Source of the DNA: Pseudoflavonifractor sp. 524-17
Lineage (GTDB): Bacteria > Bacillota > Clostridia > Oscillospirales > Oscillospiraceae
DNA: 64,000 nucleotides
Assembly (NCBI RefSeq): GCF_009935845.1
Contig: NZ_QWEK01000009.1
Location: 1 to 64,000, forward strand
Reading direction: 5' to 3'
A program made the translations under genes and the position numbers. Each line of letters starts with the position of its first letter. Position 1 is the first letter of the stretch. Under the pieces are notes generated by a model. The model saw only the letters and a list, made by a program, of their open reading frames with translations. It did not search any database and was not told the DNA's origin. Of the stretch, positions 1 through 7,593 are shown piece after piece.

Positions 1-70
1 GGAAGTTAAGCTCATCTGCGCCGAAAATACTTGGCTGGAGACGGCCTGGGAAGATAGGTAATGCCAACAC
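1..70 (+). rRNA. 5S ribosomal RNA, 3' part
   Basis: The first 70 bases read as the 3' part of a bacterial 5S rRNA: the conserved GGAAGTTAAGCTC segment, the loop E/helix IV region and the terminal GCCAACAC that closes helix I. The 5' half lies outside the window. A tRNA cluster follows directly, so this is the distal end of an rRNA operon. The exact 3' end is uncertain by a few bases. Confidence 0.9.
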
Positions 71-75
71 GGAAA

Positions 76-106
76 GGGTCTGGTCTGACCAGACCGGACC
101 CTTCTG
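76..106 (+). terminator. hairpin after 5S rRNA
   Basis: GGGTC-T-GGTCT, a GACC loop and AGACC-G-GACCC form a strong 11-step stem followed by a weak T-rich stretch. It is a terminator or a processing hairpin between 5S and the tRNAs. The poor U-tract suggests partial read-through into the tRNA genes. Confidence 0.6.
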
Positions 107-109
107 TAT

Positions 110-185
110 TCCTCCTTAGCTCAGTCGGTAGAGCATGCGGCTGTTAACCGCAGGGTCGTTGGTTCGAGTCCAACAGGGGGAGCCA
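110..185 (+). tRNA. tRNA-Asn (GTT)
   Basis: Full cloverleaf with the acceptor stem pairing 110-116 with 175-181, anticodon GTT in the loop CTGTTAA, the TTCGAGTC T-loop, and CCA encoded at 183-185. First tRNA of a five-gene cluster behind the 5S gene. Confidence 0.95.
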
Positions 186-260
186 TAAGAGTTGGGCTTG
201 CCGTCACGTGATGCGGCGGCAAGCCTTTCCTCTTTCTTTGAAGTGAACAACCGGTCGAAT

Positions 261-337
261 GGGCCTTTAGCTCAGTTGGTTAGAGCAACCGGCTCATAAC
301 CGGTCGGTCCACGGTTCGAGCCCGTGAAGGCCCACCA
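261..337 (+). tRNA. tRNA-Met (CAT), elongator type
   Basis: Acceptor stem GGGCCTT/AAGGCCC, anticodon CAT in CTCATAA, encoded CCA. The fully paired first acceptor base pair indicates an elongator rather than initiator tRNA. A tRNA-Ile with modified CAT cannot be fully excluded from sequence alone. Confidence 0.9.
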
Positions 338-340
338 TTT

Positions 341-416
341 AGGGGTATAGCTCAGCAGGTAGAGCAGCGGTCTCCAAAACCGCGTGCCGAGGGTTCGATT
401 CCTTCTGCCCCTGCCA
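341..416 (+). tRNA. tRNA-Trp (CCA)
   Basis: Acceptor stem 341-347 pairs with 406-412, anticodon CCA lies in the loop TCTCCAAAA, and the terminal CCA is encoded at 414-416. Only three bases separate it from tRNA-Met, so both come from one precursor. Confidence 0.95.
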
Positions 417-456
417 CTTAAAATCCAGCGTTCGCTGTTTATATAGATGTTCAAAT

Positions 457-533
<77 letters not shown>

Positions 534-536
534 TTT

Positions 537-613
<77 letters not shown>

Positions 614-617
614 CTTT

Positions 618-652
618 AAGCACTGAAAACAAGGGTTTTCGGTGCTTTTTGT
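618..652 (+). terminator. terminator downstream of tRNA-Thr
   Basis: AAGCAC-T-GAAAAC at 618-630 pairs with GTTTTC-G-GTGCTT at 635-647 around a 4-nt loop, followed by a T run. It ends the tRNA operon. It lies inside the element, just past attL, so the element brings its own terminator for the gene it invades. Confidence 0.85.
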
Positions 653-712
653 TTTGCTTTCGCTATTTTTTAACAGGAAACGGATTTTTGCCATTTTTGC
701 AGTTTTGGATAA

Positions 713-732
713 GGCGCAACAAAAGGCGCAAC
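713..732. promoter_or_regulatory. left integrase arm-type sites
   Basis: Two GGCGCAAC boxes at 713-720 and 725-732, 12 bp apart start to start, between attL and the integrase gene. The same pair with the same spacing occurs inside the right end. Arm-type binding by the integrase N-terminal domain is inferred from this symmetry. Confidence 0.65.
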
Positions 733-785
733 ATTGACCAAAAGCAAGAGCCGGACGGGTGCAACCCCGCCCGGTTTTCTTATTA

Positions 786-1976
786 TTAGGCTTGTGCTTT
801 CAGTGCGTCCCGGACAACCTGTCCGGCCCTGCGTATGCTTTCCTCATTGGCGTGGGCGTACATTCGGAGCGTTACCGATGTATCGGAGTGGCCCAGGCGT
901 TCACTGACCGACACCACGTCTGCGCCGTTGGTGAGTGCAAGACTGGCGGAAGTATGGCGGAGCTTGTGCGGGTGGAAATCCTCTATACCGTATCGCTGAC
1001 CGAATTTCTTAAAGTAGCGGGTGGGGCTTTGGGGGTGCATAATGTCGGGGCTGCTGTCCTGGGTGAATACATACCGACTGATAGCTTTCCCGGCCTGTTC
1101 AAGGCGGAGCTGCTGCAAGAGCTTCAGCACGTCCGGCCCCACGTCCACCGTCCGGGACTTGCCGTTTTTGGGGTTGGTGACATAAACCCCAGCAGTAGGG
1201 GTGTATTGAGCATTGCGCCGGATCGTGATGGTGCCTTTTGCCCAGTCGATATCTGCCCATTCCAAACCGCAAGCCTCCCCGCGCCGGATGCCGGTATCAG
1301 CAACAAGGTTTATATATGTCTGCCACTTCAAGGATTCATTCTCCAGGCATTGGAGGATATACGCAAGCTGCTGGACAGTATAGGCTTTTTCGGATTCGTC
1401 CTGCGCCTTTTCCTCTTTGCGTGGAGAGGGGCGCTTCACCTTCAACATGGGATTGGTCTTGATCGTATCGTCTAAAAAAGCCATTTGGAAGATACCATTC
1501 AGAATGTTGTAGAGCTTGACCGCCGATGCGTGGGCGTGTCCGTTTTTCTGGAAATCAAGCAGCAGTTTGGAGAGCATGGCGGGGGTAATGTCCACCATAA
1601 GGAAATCGCCCAGGACAGGGAGGATATGCACATCAAGGTTCCGCTGATAGCTTGACCGGGAGTTTTCGGAGAAGGTGGCCTCTTTCGTGGGCATGAAAAC
1701 GCCAGTGGCATATTGGCGGAGTGTTTTCAACTTTGCATTTTCCAGAGCGGCAAGCCGCGCTTTTTCTTCATCCTCTTTTTTTGTGGAGATCGTTCCGTCT
1801 GCAAGCTCATTTTCGAGTTGCGCTGCAAATTTGTTTAACTCCCGCTCAATGGTTCGTGCGCTCCAACCCGGTTCCGGCCTCCATGACCTTTTGACCTTAC
1901 GGCCCCGGCCCCCGCTGGCCTGGACTTTATAAACAACTGCGCCGGTGGCGTCATACTCCTTCTTGATGCTGGCCAA
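786..1976 (-). CDS. tyrosine-type site-specific integrase
   Basis: 396-aa phage/ICE integrase that would recombine the 46-bp att core. An N-terminal arm-binding-like region (about 1-60) is followed by a SAM-like core-binding domain (about 85-180) and a C-terminal catalytic domain with Arg231 in TGIRRGE, Lys near 270-273, the HKLRH box (His337, Arg340), His363 in LGHSD and the nucleophile Tyr373 in RMYAH. All catalytic residues are present. The start is TTG, placed nine bases after AGGAGG. It lies three bases after the repressor stop, so both come from one transcript. The 3' end points at attL, the usual layout for an integrated element. Confidence 0.95.
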   Translation of the reverse strand: MASIKKEYDATGAVVYKVQASGGRGRKVKRSWRPEPGWSARTIERELNKFAAQLENELADGTISTKKEDEEKARLAALENAKLKTLRQYATGVFMPTKEATFSENSRSSYQRNLDVHILPVLGDFLMVDITPAMLSKLLLDFQKNGHAHASAVKLYNILNGIFQMAFLDDTIKTNPMLKVKRPSPRKEEKAQDESEKAYTVQQLAYILQCLENESLKWQTYINLVADTGIRRGEACGLEWADIDWAKGTITIRRNAQYTPTAGVYVTNPKNGKSRTVDVGPDVLKLLQQLRLEQAGKAISRYVFTQDSSPDIMHPQSPTRYFKKFGQRYGIEDFHPHKLRHTSASLALTNGADVVSVSERLGHSDTSVTLRMYAHANEESIRRAGQVVRDALKAQA

Positions 1977-1979
1977 TGG

Positions 1980-2576
1980 TTATACCTCCTCTGCTGGTGG
2001 ATTAGTGATATTTGATATGACAAGTTTAAGGTTTTGGGCAATTCTAAATTCTAACATATCAAAATAATCATATGTGCCAACAAGATACCCTTCCTTTGTC
2101 CAGTGTTCTTTTACCGGCGGGAGAACACCAAAACGGTCAAGTTCAACGGCAAGTTTAACTTTTTCAAGATTTGGAATATCTGGGAGTATTGCTTGAAAGG
2201 TTTTATCTTCCAGAATAGCACTTATGATGCGTAAATAGTCCGGGCTATCATGGAGGGAGTGGAGATATTCAAGCGCCGATTCTGTCAGGCCAGAATAATC
2301 ACACATTTCCCGTTTGTCCACTGCGGACGTTCTTACTGTTGTCCGTCCCAAAAGGTAATCAGTGGACACCCCGTAGAAGTCAGCAATTTTACAGAGATTT
2401 TCAAGGGATGGGCGGGAAGTTCCCAGCTTGTATTGGTTTACTGCCTGAATGGAACAGCCCAGAAAATCCTTTAATTCATTGCTATCAGTTATTAGCTCAT
2501 TTAATCGCTGTGTAAGTGGAGCTGATAGCTTTTCGGCCACGTCCATTTCGGAAGCGGCATTTTTTTTGCGCCCCAT
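1980..2576 (-). CDS. HTH repressor of element 1
   Basis: 198-aa regulator. Residues about 15-75 form an XRE/Cro-CI helix-turn-helix, seen in the FLGCSIQAVNQYKLGTSRPS core and the ending FYGVSTDYLLGRT. The C-terminal 120 residues have no recognised family, show no LexA-like Ser-Lys protease motif and probably serve dimerisation. It is divergent from the excisionase-like gene across a palindromic operator and is read from a near-perfect promoter, then co-transcribed with the integrase. Inference: it keeps the right-going replication genes silent, as CI-like repressors do. Confidence 0.85.
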   Translation of the reverse strand: MGRKKNAASEMDVAEKLSAPLTQRLNELITDSNELKDFLGCSIQAVNQYKLGTSRPSLENLCKIADFYGVSTDYLLGRTTVRTSAVDKREMCDYSGLTESALEYLHSLHDSPDYLRIISAILEDKTFQAILPDIPNLEKVKLAVELDRFGVLPPVKEHWTKEGYLVGTYDYFDMLEFRIAQNLKLVISNITNPPAEEV

Positions 2577-2669
2577 AGCTGACCCTCCAAATAAATATTG
2601 CTTTCACATATACAAATCTGGAAAATAACGCTTGAAATCTGACGTAGGGTGTGCTATCCTAATGGAAAG

Positions 2670-2719
2670 AAGCAACACTTTATATACCTTATTATAATAA
2701 AGTGTTGCTTCAATGTCAA
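2670..2719. promoter_or_regulatory. divergent operator and promoters
   Basis: 14-bp inverted arms AAGCAACACTTTAT (2670-2683) and ATAAAGTGTTGCTT (2697-2710) surround the start sites. On the minus strand TTGACA (2714-2719) and TATAAT (2691-2696) are 17 bp apart, a consensus promoter for repressor-integrase. A plus-strand TATAAT overlaps at 2693-2698 for the excisionase operon. The arms sit in the minus-strand spacer, as expected for a repressor operator. Confidence 0.8.
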
Positions 2720-2756
2720 TAGGTAAAACAAAAATAATTGAAAGGACGGTAAAAAA

Positions 2757-2960
2757 ATGCAAGCTACGGCAAACAAGCAAATTGTACCCTTCCAGAAAAT
2801 CGCGGAGGCCAGCAAGACAACCGGGTTGTCTCAATACTACCTGCGCCGGGGGTGCCGGGATGGTTCTATCCCGCACACCAAATCCGGGCAGACCTTTTTT
2901 GTGAATGTTCCGGCGCTGCTGCGGCAGTTAGGGGCGGAGAGTGAGCCGGAGAACGTATGA
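2757..2960 (+). CDS. excisionase-like small DNA-binding protein
   Basis: 67-aa basic protein. FQKIAEASKTTGLSQYYLRR followed by a short SGQTFFVNVPALLRQL stretch matches the winged-helix pattern of Xis/MerR-like excisionase proteins of Clostridiales elements. It is the first gene of the right-going operon, opposite the repressor, with AAAGGACGG as ribosome binding site. Inference: directionality factor and/or early regulator. Its last bases overlap the ATG of the next frame (ATGA). Confidence 0.7.
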   Translation: MQATANKQIVPFQKIAEASKTTGLSQYYLRRGCRDGSIPHTKSGQTFFVNVPALLRQLGAESEPENV

Positions 2961-3355
2961 GGGGAAACAGAAAAACCCGCTCCACGGCGGCAACCGTGGA
3001 GCAGGTCAAGGCGGGAGCGGGGATTGGATAAGCCACCACTTCCACCACAGATGATACCACGACGGCGCGGAGCCGTCAAACGGGGAAAATTACTGATTTT
3101 CTCAGCTACGGCCAAGAAAATGCCATGCCTTTGCGCCACCTGGAGAGCTTGACCAATCTTCCAGGCCGGGAGGTTCGGCGGCAGATCGAGCGGGAGCGGA
3201 GAGCCGGGGCGCTGATTATCAGTGACAACCAGCACGGCTATTTTCTGACCGATGACCCGGCGGAGGCCCAGCGGTTCGCCCGCTCAATGCAGCATAGGGC
3301 GCGGGAGATACTGCGGACAGCGCGAGCGATTGAGAAGGGAGCGGGAATTGGATGA
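2957..3355 (+). pseudogene. small operon gene interrupted by an in-frame TAA
   Basis: One 132-codon frame runs from ATG 2957 (ATGA overlap with the upstream stop) to TGA 3355 and is broken only by TAA at 3029-3031. After the stop the frame reads on as ARSRQTGKITDFLSYGQENA and continues into LRHLESLTNLPGREVRRQIE, ending in ISDNQHGYFL. This is the pattern of small HTH-like proteins common in Clostridiales prophages. Reinitiation at ATG 3125 would give a 76-aa protein lacking the conserved ITDFLSYG start. An ATT codon at 3089 is a second possibility. Whether the gene is dead, reinitiated or read through is open. Confidence 0.6.
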
Positions 3356-3936
3356 CAGAGCAGCCCTTTGAATCCTTTGTTTTCTACCGGTCTTTTCGAG
3401 ACGCTATCGAGGAGATGACCGATGCCAACAAATTGGCAACCCTCCTTGCAATCTGTGATTATGCCCTATATGGCGTAGCTCCAGACCTGAAAGACGCAAT
3501 GTCAAGAGCTGTTTTTACTGTGGCCAAGCCCAGTATTGACGCAAATAAGGCCAGATGCAGAAACGGTGCCAAAGGCGGCAGGCCACCTAAAAAACCTATG
3601 GTTACTGATTCGGAAAACCTATGGTTTTCAAAAAACGAAAGCACTTATACTGAATCTTATACTGAATCTATATCTAAAACTGAAGCAAAAGAGGCGGACA
3701 AGCCGCCCAAACGCCCCCGCTTTGTTCCGCCAGAGGTGGAGGAAGTCAGGGCCTATTGCCTTGAGCGCGGGAACGGGATAGACCCGGCCTCATTTGTAGA
3801 CTACTACGCCGCTCGGGGGTGGAAGCTCAACGGGGGCCAGACCATGAAAGACTGGAAAGCCGCCGTCAGGACTTGGGAGCGCAGGCACAAGACGGAGCAG
3901 AGAGGAGGGGATGAAGATGACTACTGGTCCCAATAA
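3352..3936 (+). CDS. DnaD-like phage replication protein
   Basis: 194 aa. The N-terminal 75 residues (ESFVFYRSFRDAIEEM, TLLAICDYALYG) resemble the DUF6291-type domain of phage replication initiators. A polar linker rich in ES/TES repeats follows. The C-terminal segment RFVPPEVEEVRAYCLERGNG to KDWKAAVRTWERR resembles DnaD/DnaB-II-like tails. Expected role: helicase recruitment or initiation at the element's origin. It overlaps the upstream stop (ATGA) and is overlapped by the helicase gene, so the block is translationally coupled. Confidence 0.7.
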   Translation: MTEQPFESFVFYRSFRDAIEEMTDANKLATLLAICDYALYGVAPDLKDAMSRAVFTVAKPSIDANKARCRNGAKGGRPPKKPMVTDSENLWFSKNESTYTESYTESISKTEAKEADKPPKRPRFVPPEVEEVRAYCLERGNGIDPASFVDYYAARGWKLNGGQTMKDWKAAVRTWERRHKTEQRGGDEDDYWSQ

Positions 3937-5197
3937 CGAAAAGCTGCTTTTCCACCCTGAGTTCATGGATCCAGACCAGCCGCCGTTCGGTCTGTTCTGG
4001 TGCAAGGACGCCGAGGACATGCAGGCCGTTCAAATCAACGCCGTCTGTAAGGGCCTGCTGACGCCCTGGAGAGAGCTGGGGGAATGGTCAGAGCTTATTT
4101 GCCGGTTTCCCTATGTTCTGGTGGCCGTGCCTCCCGGGCCGGAGCGGGACAAAATAGCGGAAGAACTGCAAGCCCGCTTTCCAATCCCTGTCCTTGTACC
4201 GGGGGACAGCGCCTTTCACGGCTGCGCTTCCACCCGAGAGCTGCGGGACAACTACGGCACACAGGCGCTTGACTGGCTGATTATCGACGCTCAGGAGCTT
4301 CCCGCCCCTGGTGTGCTCAATGTGGCGGAGATTGACTGTGACGCAGAGGCCAGCATCAAGCGGACAAGCTCCGGTTTGCCTTTGCTCGACCGGGAGATTG
4401 GCGGCTTTGCCCCGGGAGAACTGTCGGTCTGGACCGGCCGCCGGGGCGAGGGGAAATCAACGCTGCTGGGCCAAATCCTCTTGGACGCTGTCAACCAGGG
4501 GCACCGGGCCTGCGTTTACTCCGGGGAGCTGCCAGCGAAGCAGTTCAAGCGGTTTATCCGCCAGCAGGCGGCGGGGTACCTGCACGTAACCCCACAGGAG
4601 GACCCCCGCACCGGCAAGACCTTTTACATGGTTAACGACGACGTGAAGGGGCCAATTGATGACTGGTTTAGGGGAAGCCTGTTTCTTACAGATATCCGCG
4701 ACAAAAACGCCCACGATGAGGATACCATTTTGCGGCTGTTCGAGGGCGCTCACCGCCGCTATGGCTGCGATACATTTCTGGTTGACAATGTGATGACGGC
4801 CCAGCTGCGGGGGGAGGCGGCAATGGGATATTACCGGGCGCAGTCGGCCTTTGCGGGCCGTCTGTCGGACTTCTGCAAGCGGCAGAATGTCCATGTACAT
4901 CTTGTGGCACACCCCCGTAAAACAGAGGGCAACAGGCCCCTGGAGGCCGATGACGTAGGCGGATCCGGCGATATCACAAACCGGGCTGACAACGTGCTGA
5001 AGGTGGAGCGTGTACCGGAGGAGAAGGTGCAGGAGCTGGGGTACTCCACATTGCTTACCGTCCTAAAAAACCGGGAATTCGGCTCCAGGGGCAGGGTCAA
5101 GCTGGAGTTTAACGAACCGTCCCGGCGGCTGTACCAGATGGGCGGTTCACCGGCGGCACGGTACGGGTGGATGAAAAAATACAGGGGTGGATGTTGA
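3917..5197 (+). CDS. DnaB/RecA-fold replicative helicase-like ATPase
   Basis: About 426 aa. The N-terminal 130 residues look like a toprim-like/regulatory half (LDWLIIDAQEL). The C-terminal RecA fold carries Walker A GRRGEGKST (about residues 175-182), Walker B-like DTFLVDN and the HLVAHPRK segment typical of twinkle/DnaB-type helicases, then GSGDITNRADNVLKVER. The ATG at 3917 is preferred over 3911 because AGGAGG ends eight bases before it. Expected role: unwinding during autonomous replication of the excised element. It overlaps the next gene as TGATG. Confidence 0.8.
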   Translation: MTTGPNNEKLLFHPEFMDPDQPPFGLFWCKDAEDMQAVQINAVCKGLLTPWRELGEWSELICRFPYVLVAVPPGPERDKIAEELQARFPIPVLVPGDSAFHGCASTRELRDNYGTQALDWLIIDAQELPAPGVLNVAEIDCDAEASIKRTSSGLPLLDREIGGFAPGELSVWTGRRGEGKSTLLGQILLDAVNQGHRACVYSGELPAKQFKRFIRQQAAGYLHVTPQEDPRTGKTFYMVNDDVKGPIDDWFRGSLFLTDIRDKNAHDEDTILRLFEGAHRRYGCDTFLVDNVMTAQLRGEAAMGYYRAQSAFAGRLSDFCKRQNVHVHLVAHPRKTEGNRPLEADDVGGSGDITNRADNVLKVERVPEEKVQELGYSTLLTVLKNREFGSRGRVKLEFNEPSRRLYQMGGSPAARYGWMKKYRGGC

Positions 5198-5544
5198 TGG
5201 GAGCTAAAAGCCAAACAAAAGGCAGGAGGGCCGAAATTGAGCTTTCCAAAGTCCTCCAGGGGTACGGCTATCCAGTAGAGCCGGGGCAGGTGTTGAGTTA
5301 TGGGGAAGTGCCGGACTTGTCCGGACTCCCCGGTATCCATGTCGAGTGCAAGCGGGCGGAGGCACTGCGGCTGTCTGAATGGATGGAACAGGCCGAGCGG
5401 GACGCCCAGCGGTTCGGGGACGGCCTTCCCGCCGTATTCTTCCGCCGCTCCCGCTCGCCGTGGATGGTCTGCATGACATTGACGGACTGGCTGAAGCTAT
5501 ACCGTAGTTACCAGCCGCCGAGAAGCAGTAACCACGGGGGATAG
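5197..5544 (+). CDS. PD-(D/E)XK nuclease, resolvase-like
   Basis: 115 aa from ATG 5197, which overlaps the helicase stop. The nuclease core is visible: Glu in GRRAEIELSK, the PD of VPDLSGL, ECK in GIHVECKRAE and a following helix WMEQAERDAQ. This arrangement is shared by VRR-NUC and Hjc-like resolvases of phages. Its position behind the helicase suggests processing of replication or recombination intermediates. GTG 5167 would add ten residues but lacks a good ribosome binding site. Confidence 0.7.
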   Translation: MGAKSQTKGRRAEIELSKVLQGYGYPVEPGQVLSYGEVPDLSGLPGIHVECKRAEALRLSEWMEQAERDAQRFGDGLPAVFFRRSRSPWMVCMTLTDWLKLYRSYQPPRSSNHGG

Positions 5545-5547
5545 TTT

Positions 5548-6357
5548 ATGTATTGCGTGATACAAGAAGTTCGGCGGAAGAAGCCGGACCTATACGGGGC
5601 GTATCGGAAACTGGAAGCGTATCAGAACGAATGGCGCTTTGATGACCGGCCTTTTACTTGGTCCTATCGGCACACTGGCGGCCGGTTTGAGCGCCCACAC
5701 CTGGAGGCATACAAAATCAGCATTCACAGCAGCTACCGGGAAAGCGGCGTGGTCAAAAAACGGCAATACCCCATTCGGACTATGGGCTACTACGATATCG
5801 CTACGTATAGCCTGTACGATTGCGCGGACGGCAGCATACAGGCTACAGCGGACAAGCTAGGCATGGACCCCGCCGAACTGTACGAGATCATAGAAACCAA
5901 GCTGGAGCTGCTGCGAGAACGCATAGAAGCGGAGTTCCACCAATCCCCTGAGTACATAACCCAGCAGGAACACGAGCGCATTATAGCGGATCACCTGACC
6001 GCACAGAACAAATTTTGTAACAAGTACGATGTGGAGAAGGACGAATACAACCGCTGTTATGACGTGTTTGGTGTACTGAGGAACAGAGGGTATCTGGCGA
6101 AAATCCAGGCACAGCACAAAGCCCGGAAGCAGTCAGAGCGTAGGTACCGGGAAAGTTGGCGCAGTACCTACGAGCAGTATGCAAGCGGTAGTTACTCCGT
6201 CTCCGCTTCCAGTACCTACACCGACGCCGAGCGGGACATACTCAGGCAGTTTTACCGGAGTCTGTCCAAGACCTACCACCCAGACCTGAATCCAGGCAAG
6301 GATACCACAGAGGAAATGCAGCTGCTGAACCGGCTGAAAGAGATGTGGAGCGTATAG
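5548..6357 (+). CDS. J-domain-containing element protein
   Basis: 269 aa. Residues 1-200 are unrecognised, rich in Tyr/Arg and probably helical. Residues 223-269 form a short J-domain: DAERDILRQFYRSLSKTYHP, then D-LNPGKD, with the HPD tripeptide at 244-246 that activates DnaK ATPase. A C-terminal J-domain suggests that the protein recruits host DnaK to an element protein, perhaps to remodel a replication complex as lambda P/DnaJ do (inference). It follows the nuclease gene by three bases in the same operon. Confidence 0.65.
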   Translation: MYCVIQEVRRKKPDLYGAYRKLEAYQNEWRFDDRPFTWSYRHTGGRFERPHLEAYKISIHSSYRESGVVKKRQYPIRTMGYYDIATYSLYDCADGSIQATADKLGMDPAELYEIIETKLELLRERIEAEFHQSPEYITQQEHERIIADHLTAQNKFCNKYDVEKDEYNRCYDVFGVLRNRGYLAKIQAQHKARKQSERRYRESWRSTYEQYASGSYSVSASSTYTDAERDILRQFYRSLSKTYHPDLNPGKDTTEEMQLLNRLKEMWSV

Positions 6358-6377
6358 CTGTCAGGGGCGGAAAAATA

Positions 6378-6405
6378 GGACTGTCCTCATTTTTGAGGAG
6401 AGTCC
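6378..6405 (+). promoter_or_regulatory. intergenic hairpin
   Basis: GGACT-GT-CCTCA, a T-rich loop, TGAGG-AG-AGTCC. It lies 20 bases after the J-domain gene without a good T tract. It could attenuate transcription or stabilise the mRNA end. Confidence 0.45.
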
Positions 6406-6464
6406 GTATGAAATAGGCAGCAAGATTGTCATAGTATTACGGCATAAAAAAAGAGGGGGATTCT

Positions 6465-7082
6465 GTGTTCAGACAGAGAGGTGGCTGGAACAAGACCCAC
6501 GGGACGGCGGAAAATACGCCCAGGATTGACAGCTTCGACCCTGCGATATCAGAGGGCGGCGGTGTGCTATTTGTCTGCGCGGATGGGATAAACCGGCTGA
6601 TTGACTGTGACCGCTACACGGACTATGGACCAACCCCGGAGGCAGACCGGGAGATTGTGGAGCTGTGGGGGAAGGTGTGGAGCCAAACCCTGGAACTGTC
6701 CCGGAAAAGAAATGGATTCGGCGGCAGTCAGGCCTTCTTTCTGTGTCCGGCCTGCGGGGAGCGGCGGCGGTATCTGTATCTGTCCGGCGGTGTGTTCCTG
6801 TGCCGGAAATGCGCCCAGGTGAATTATAAGAGCCAGCAGGAAACCCGCTCGGACAGTATGTATTTCTATCACAAAGGCTGTGACTTGGTAGAAAAGCACC
6901 TGGACACATGGCCCAGGGTGCGCCCGGATGGGTTCAGCTTTTGCGAATGGATTCCAGAACGGCCCCGATATATGCACCAGACCACATATAGGCGCTATCT
7001 GCGGCGGTTCGCCAAGTACCAGGAACAGCACCGCCGCCGCCAGCTGAAGGACATGGCGCGGCTGCTGCGGCTGTTCAAGTAA
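6465..7082 (+). CDS. zinc-ribbon element protein
   Basis: 205 aa, GTG start behind AGAGGGGGA. The middle shows a zinc ribbon, FFLCPACGERRRYLYL and then FLCRKCAQVNYKSQQ, with four Cys in CxxC pairs and the conserved RRYLYL and NYKSQQ neighbours typical of a family on Clostridiales phages and ICEs. The C-terminus is basic (RRYLRRFAKYQEQHRRRQLK), consistent with nucleic-acid binding. Exact function unknown. Last gene before a strong bidirectional terminator. Confidence 0.6.
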   Translation: MFRQRGGWNKTHGTAENTPRIDSFDPAISEGGGVLFVCADGINRLIDCDRYTDYGPTPEADREIVELWGKVWSQTLELSRKRNGFGGSQAFFLCPACGERRRYLYLSGGVFLCRKCAQVNYKSQQETRSDSMYFYHKGCDLVEKHLDTWPRVRPDGFSFCEWIPERPRYMHQTTYRRYLRRFAKYQEQHRRRQLKDMARLLRLFK

Positions 7083-7097
7083 CGCAATAATAACGCA

Positions 7098-7130
7098 AGC
7101 CGGGGGTTCAATCGCCCCCGGCTCTTTGCT
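7098..7130. terminator. bidirectional terminator
   Basis: Perfect 9-bp stem AGCCGGGGG/CCCCCGGCT (7098-7106, 7115-7123) between convergent genes. It separates the right-going replication operon from the left-going toxin-antitoxin operon. Confidence 0.85.
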
Positions 7131-7378
7131 TATTTATACACGTCCCCACGGTTGCCGATGTCCAGCACTCGCACAATGAGAAGATCCCCGATGATGGTAT
7201 AAAGCACCCGGAACGTCCCCACGCGGAGCCGGTAAAGATTTTCGTGTCCGCTCATAGGTTTTATATCCCCGCTGTCCGGCAAGCCCTGTATTGCCCTTAA
7301 AAGACGCTCACGCTGGGCCTGTGGCTGTTTCTGGAGGAACTTCATGGCAGGCTTGTCAATCTGTATTCTGTATGTCAC
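7130..7378 (-). CDS. RelE/ParE-family toxin
   Basis: 82 aa. MTYRIQIDKPAMKFLQKQP, then LYRLRVGTFRVLYTI and VRVLDIGNRGDVYK, is the compact RelE/ParE fold with the basic RLRVGTFRVLY core and a C-terminal aromatic residue. Expected activity is ribosome-dependent mRNA cleavage (RelE) or gyrase inhibition (ParE); the typing is uncertain. Its ATG overlaps the stop of the upstream antitoxin gene, giving fixed antitoxin-toxin stoichiometry. Confidence 0.85.
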   Translation of the reverse strand: MTYRIQIDKPAMKFLQKQPQAQRERLLRAIQGLPDSGDIKPMSGHENLYRLRVGTFRVLYTIIGDLLIVRVLDIGNRGDVYK

Positions 7379-7593
7379 AGAGATACCCCCAGCGCCTTTG
7401 CAGCATCCTCCAGGCTGACCGGCTGGCCCTTGTCCGGGTCTGCCTCATACGCCCGATACAGGGAATTGCAAAAAGCATCGTCCGCCGCCTCGCTGATAGC
7501 GTCCTTTGCGGCCTGGAGCATGGTGGCAATGTTGGCAAGCTGCCCATCGCTGAAGCTGTCCAGAATGGCTATACATTTTTCCCGGTTACTCAT
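7375..7593 (-). CDS. antitoxin of RelE pair
   Basis: 72-aa acidic protein with a helical N-terminal half (ILDSFSDGQLANIATMLQAA) and a C-terminal SLEDAAKALGVSL motif, as in small antitoxins paired with RelE-type toxins in Clostridia. It sits directly before the toxin with a 4-nt overlap and directly after a double ribbon-helix-helix gene whose last base coincides with its start. Expected to mask the toxin; DNA binding may be left to the upstream RHH protein. Confidence 0.8.
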   Translation of the reverse strand: MSNREKCIAILDSFSDGQLANIATMLQAAKDAISEAADDAFCNSLYRAYEADPDKGQPVSLEDAAKALGVSL

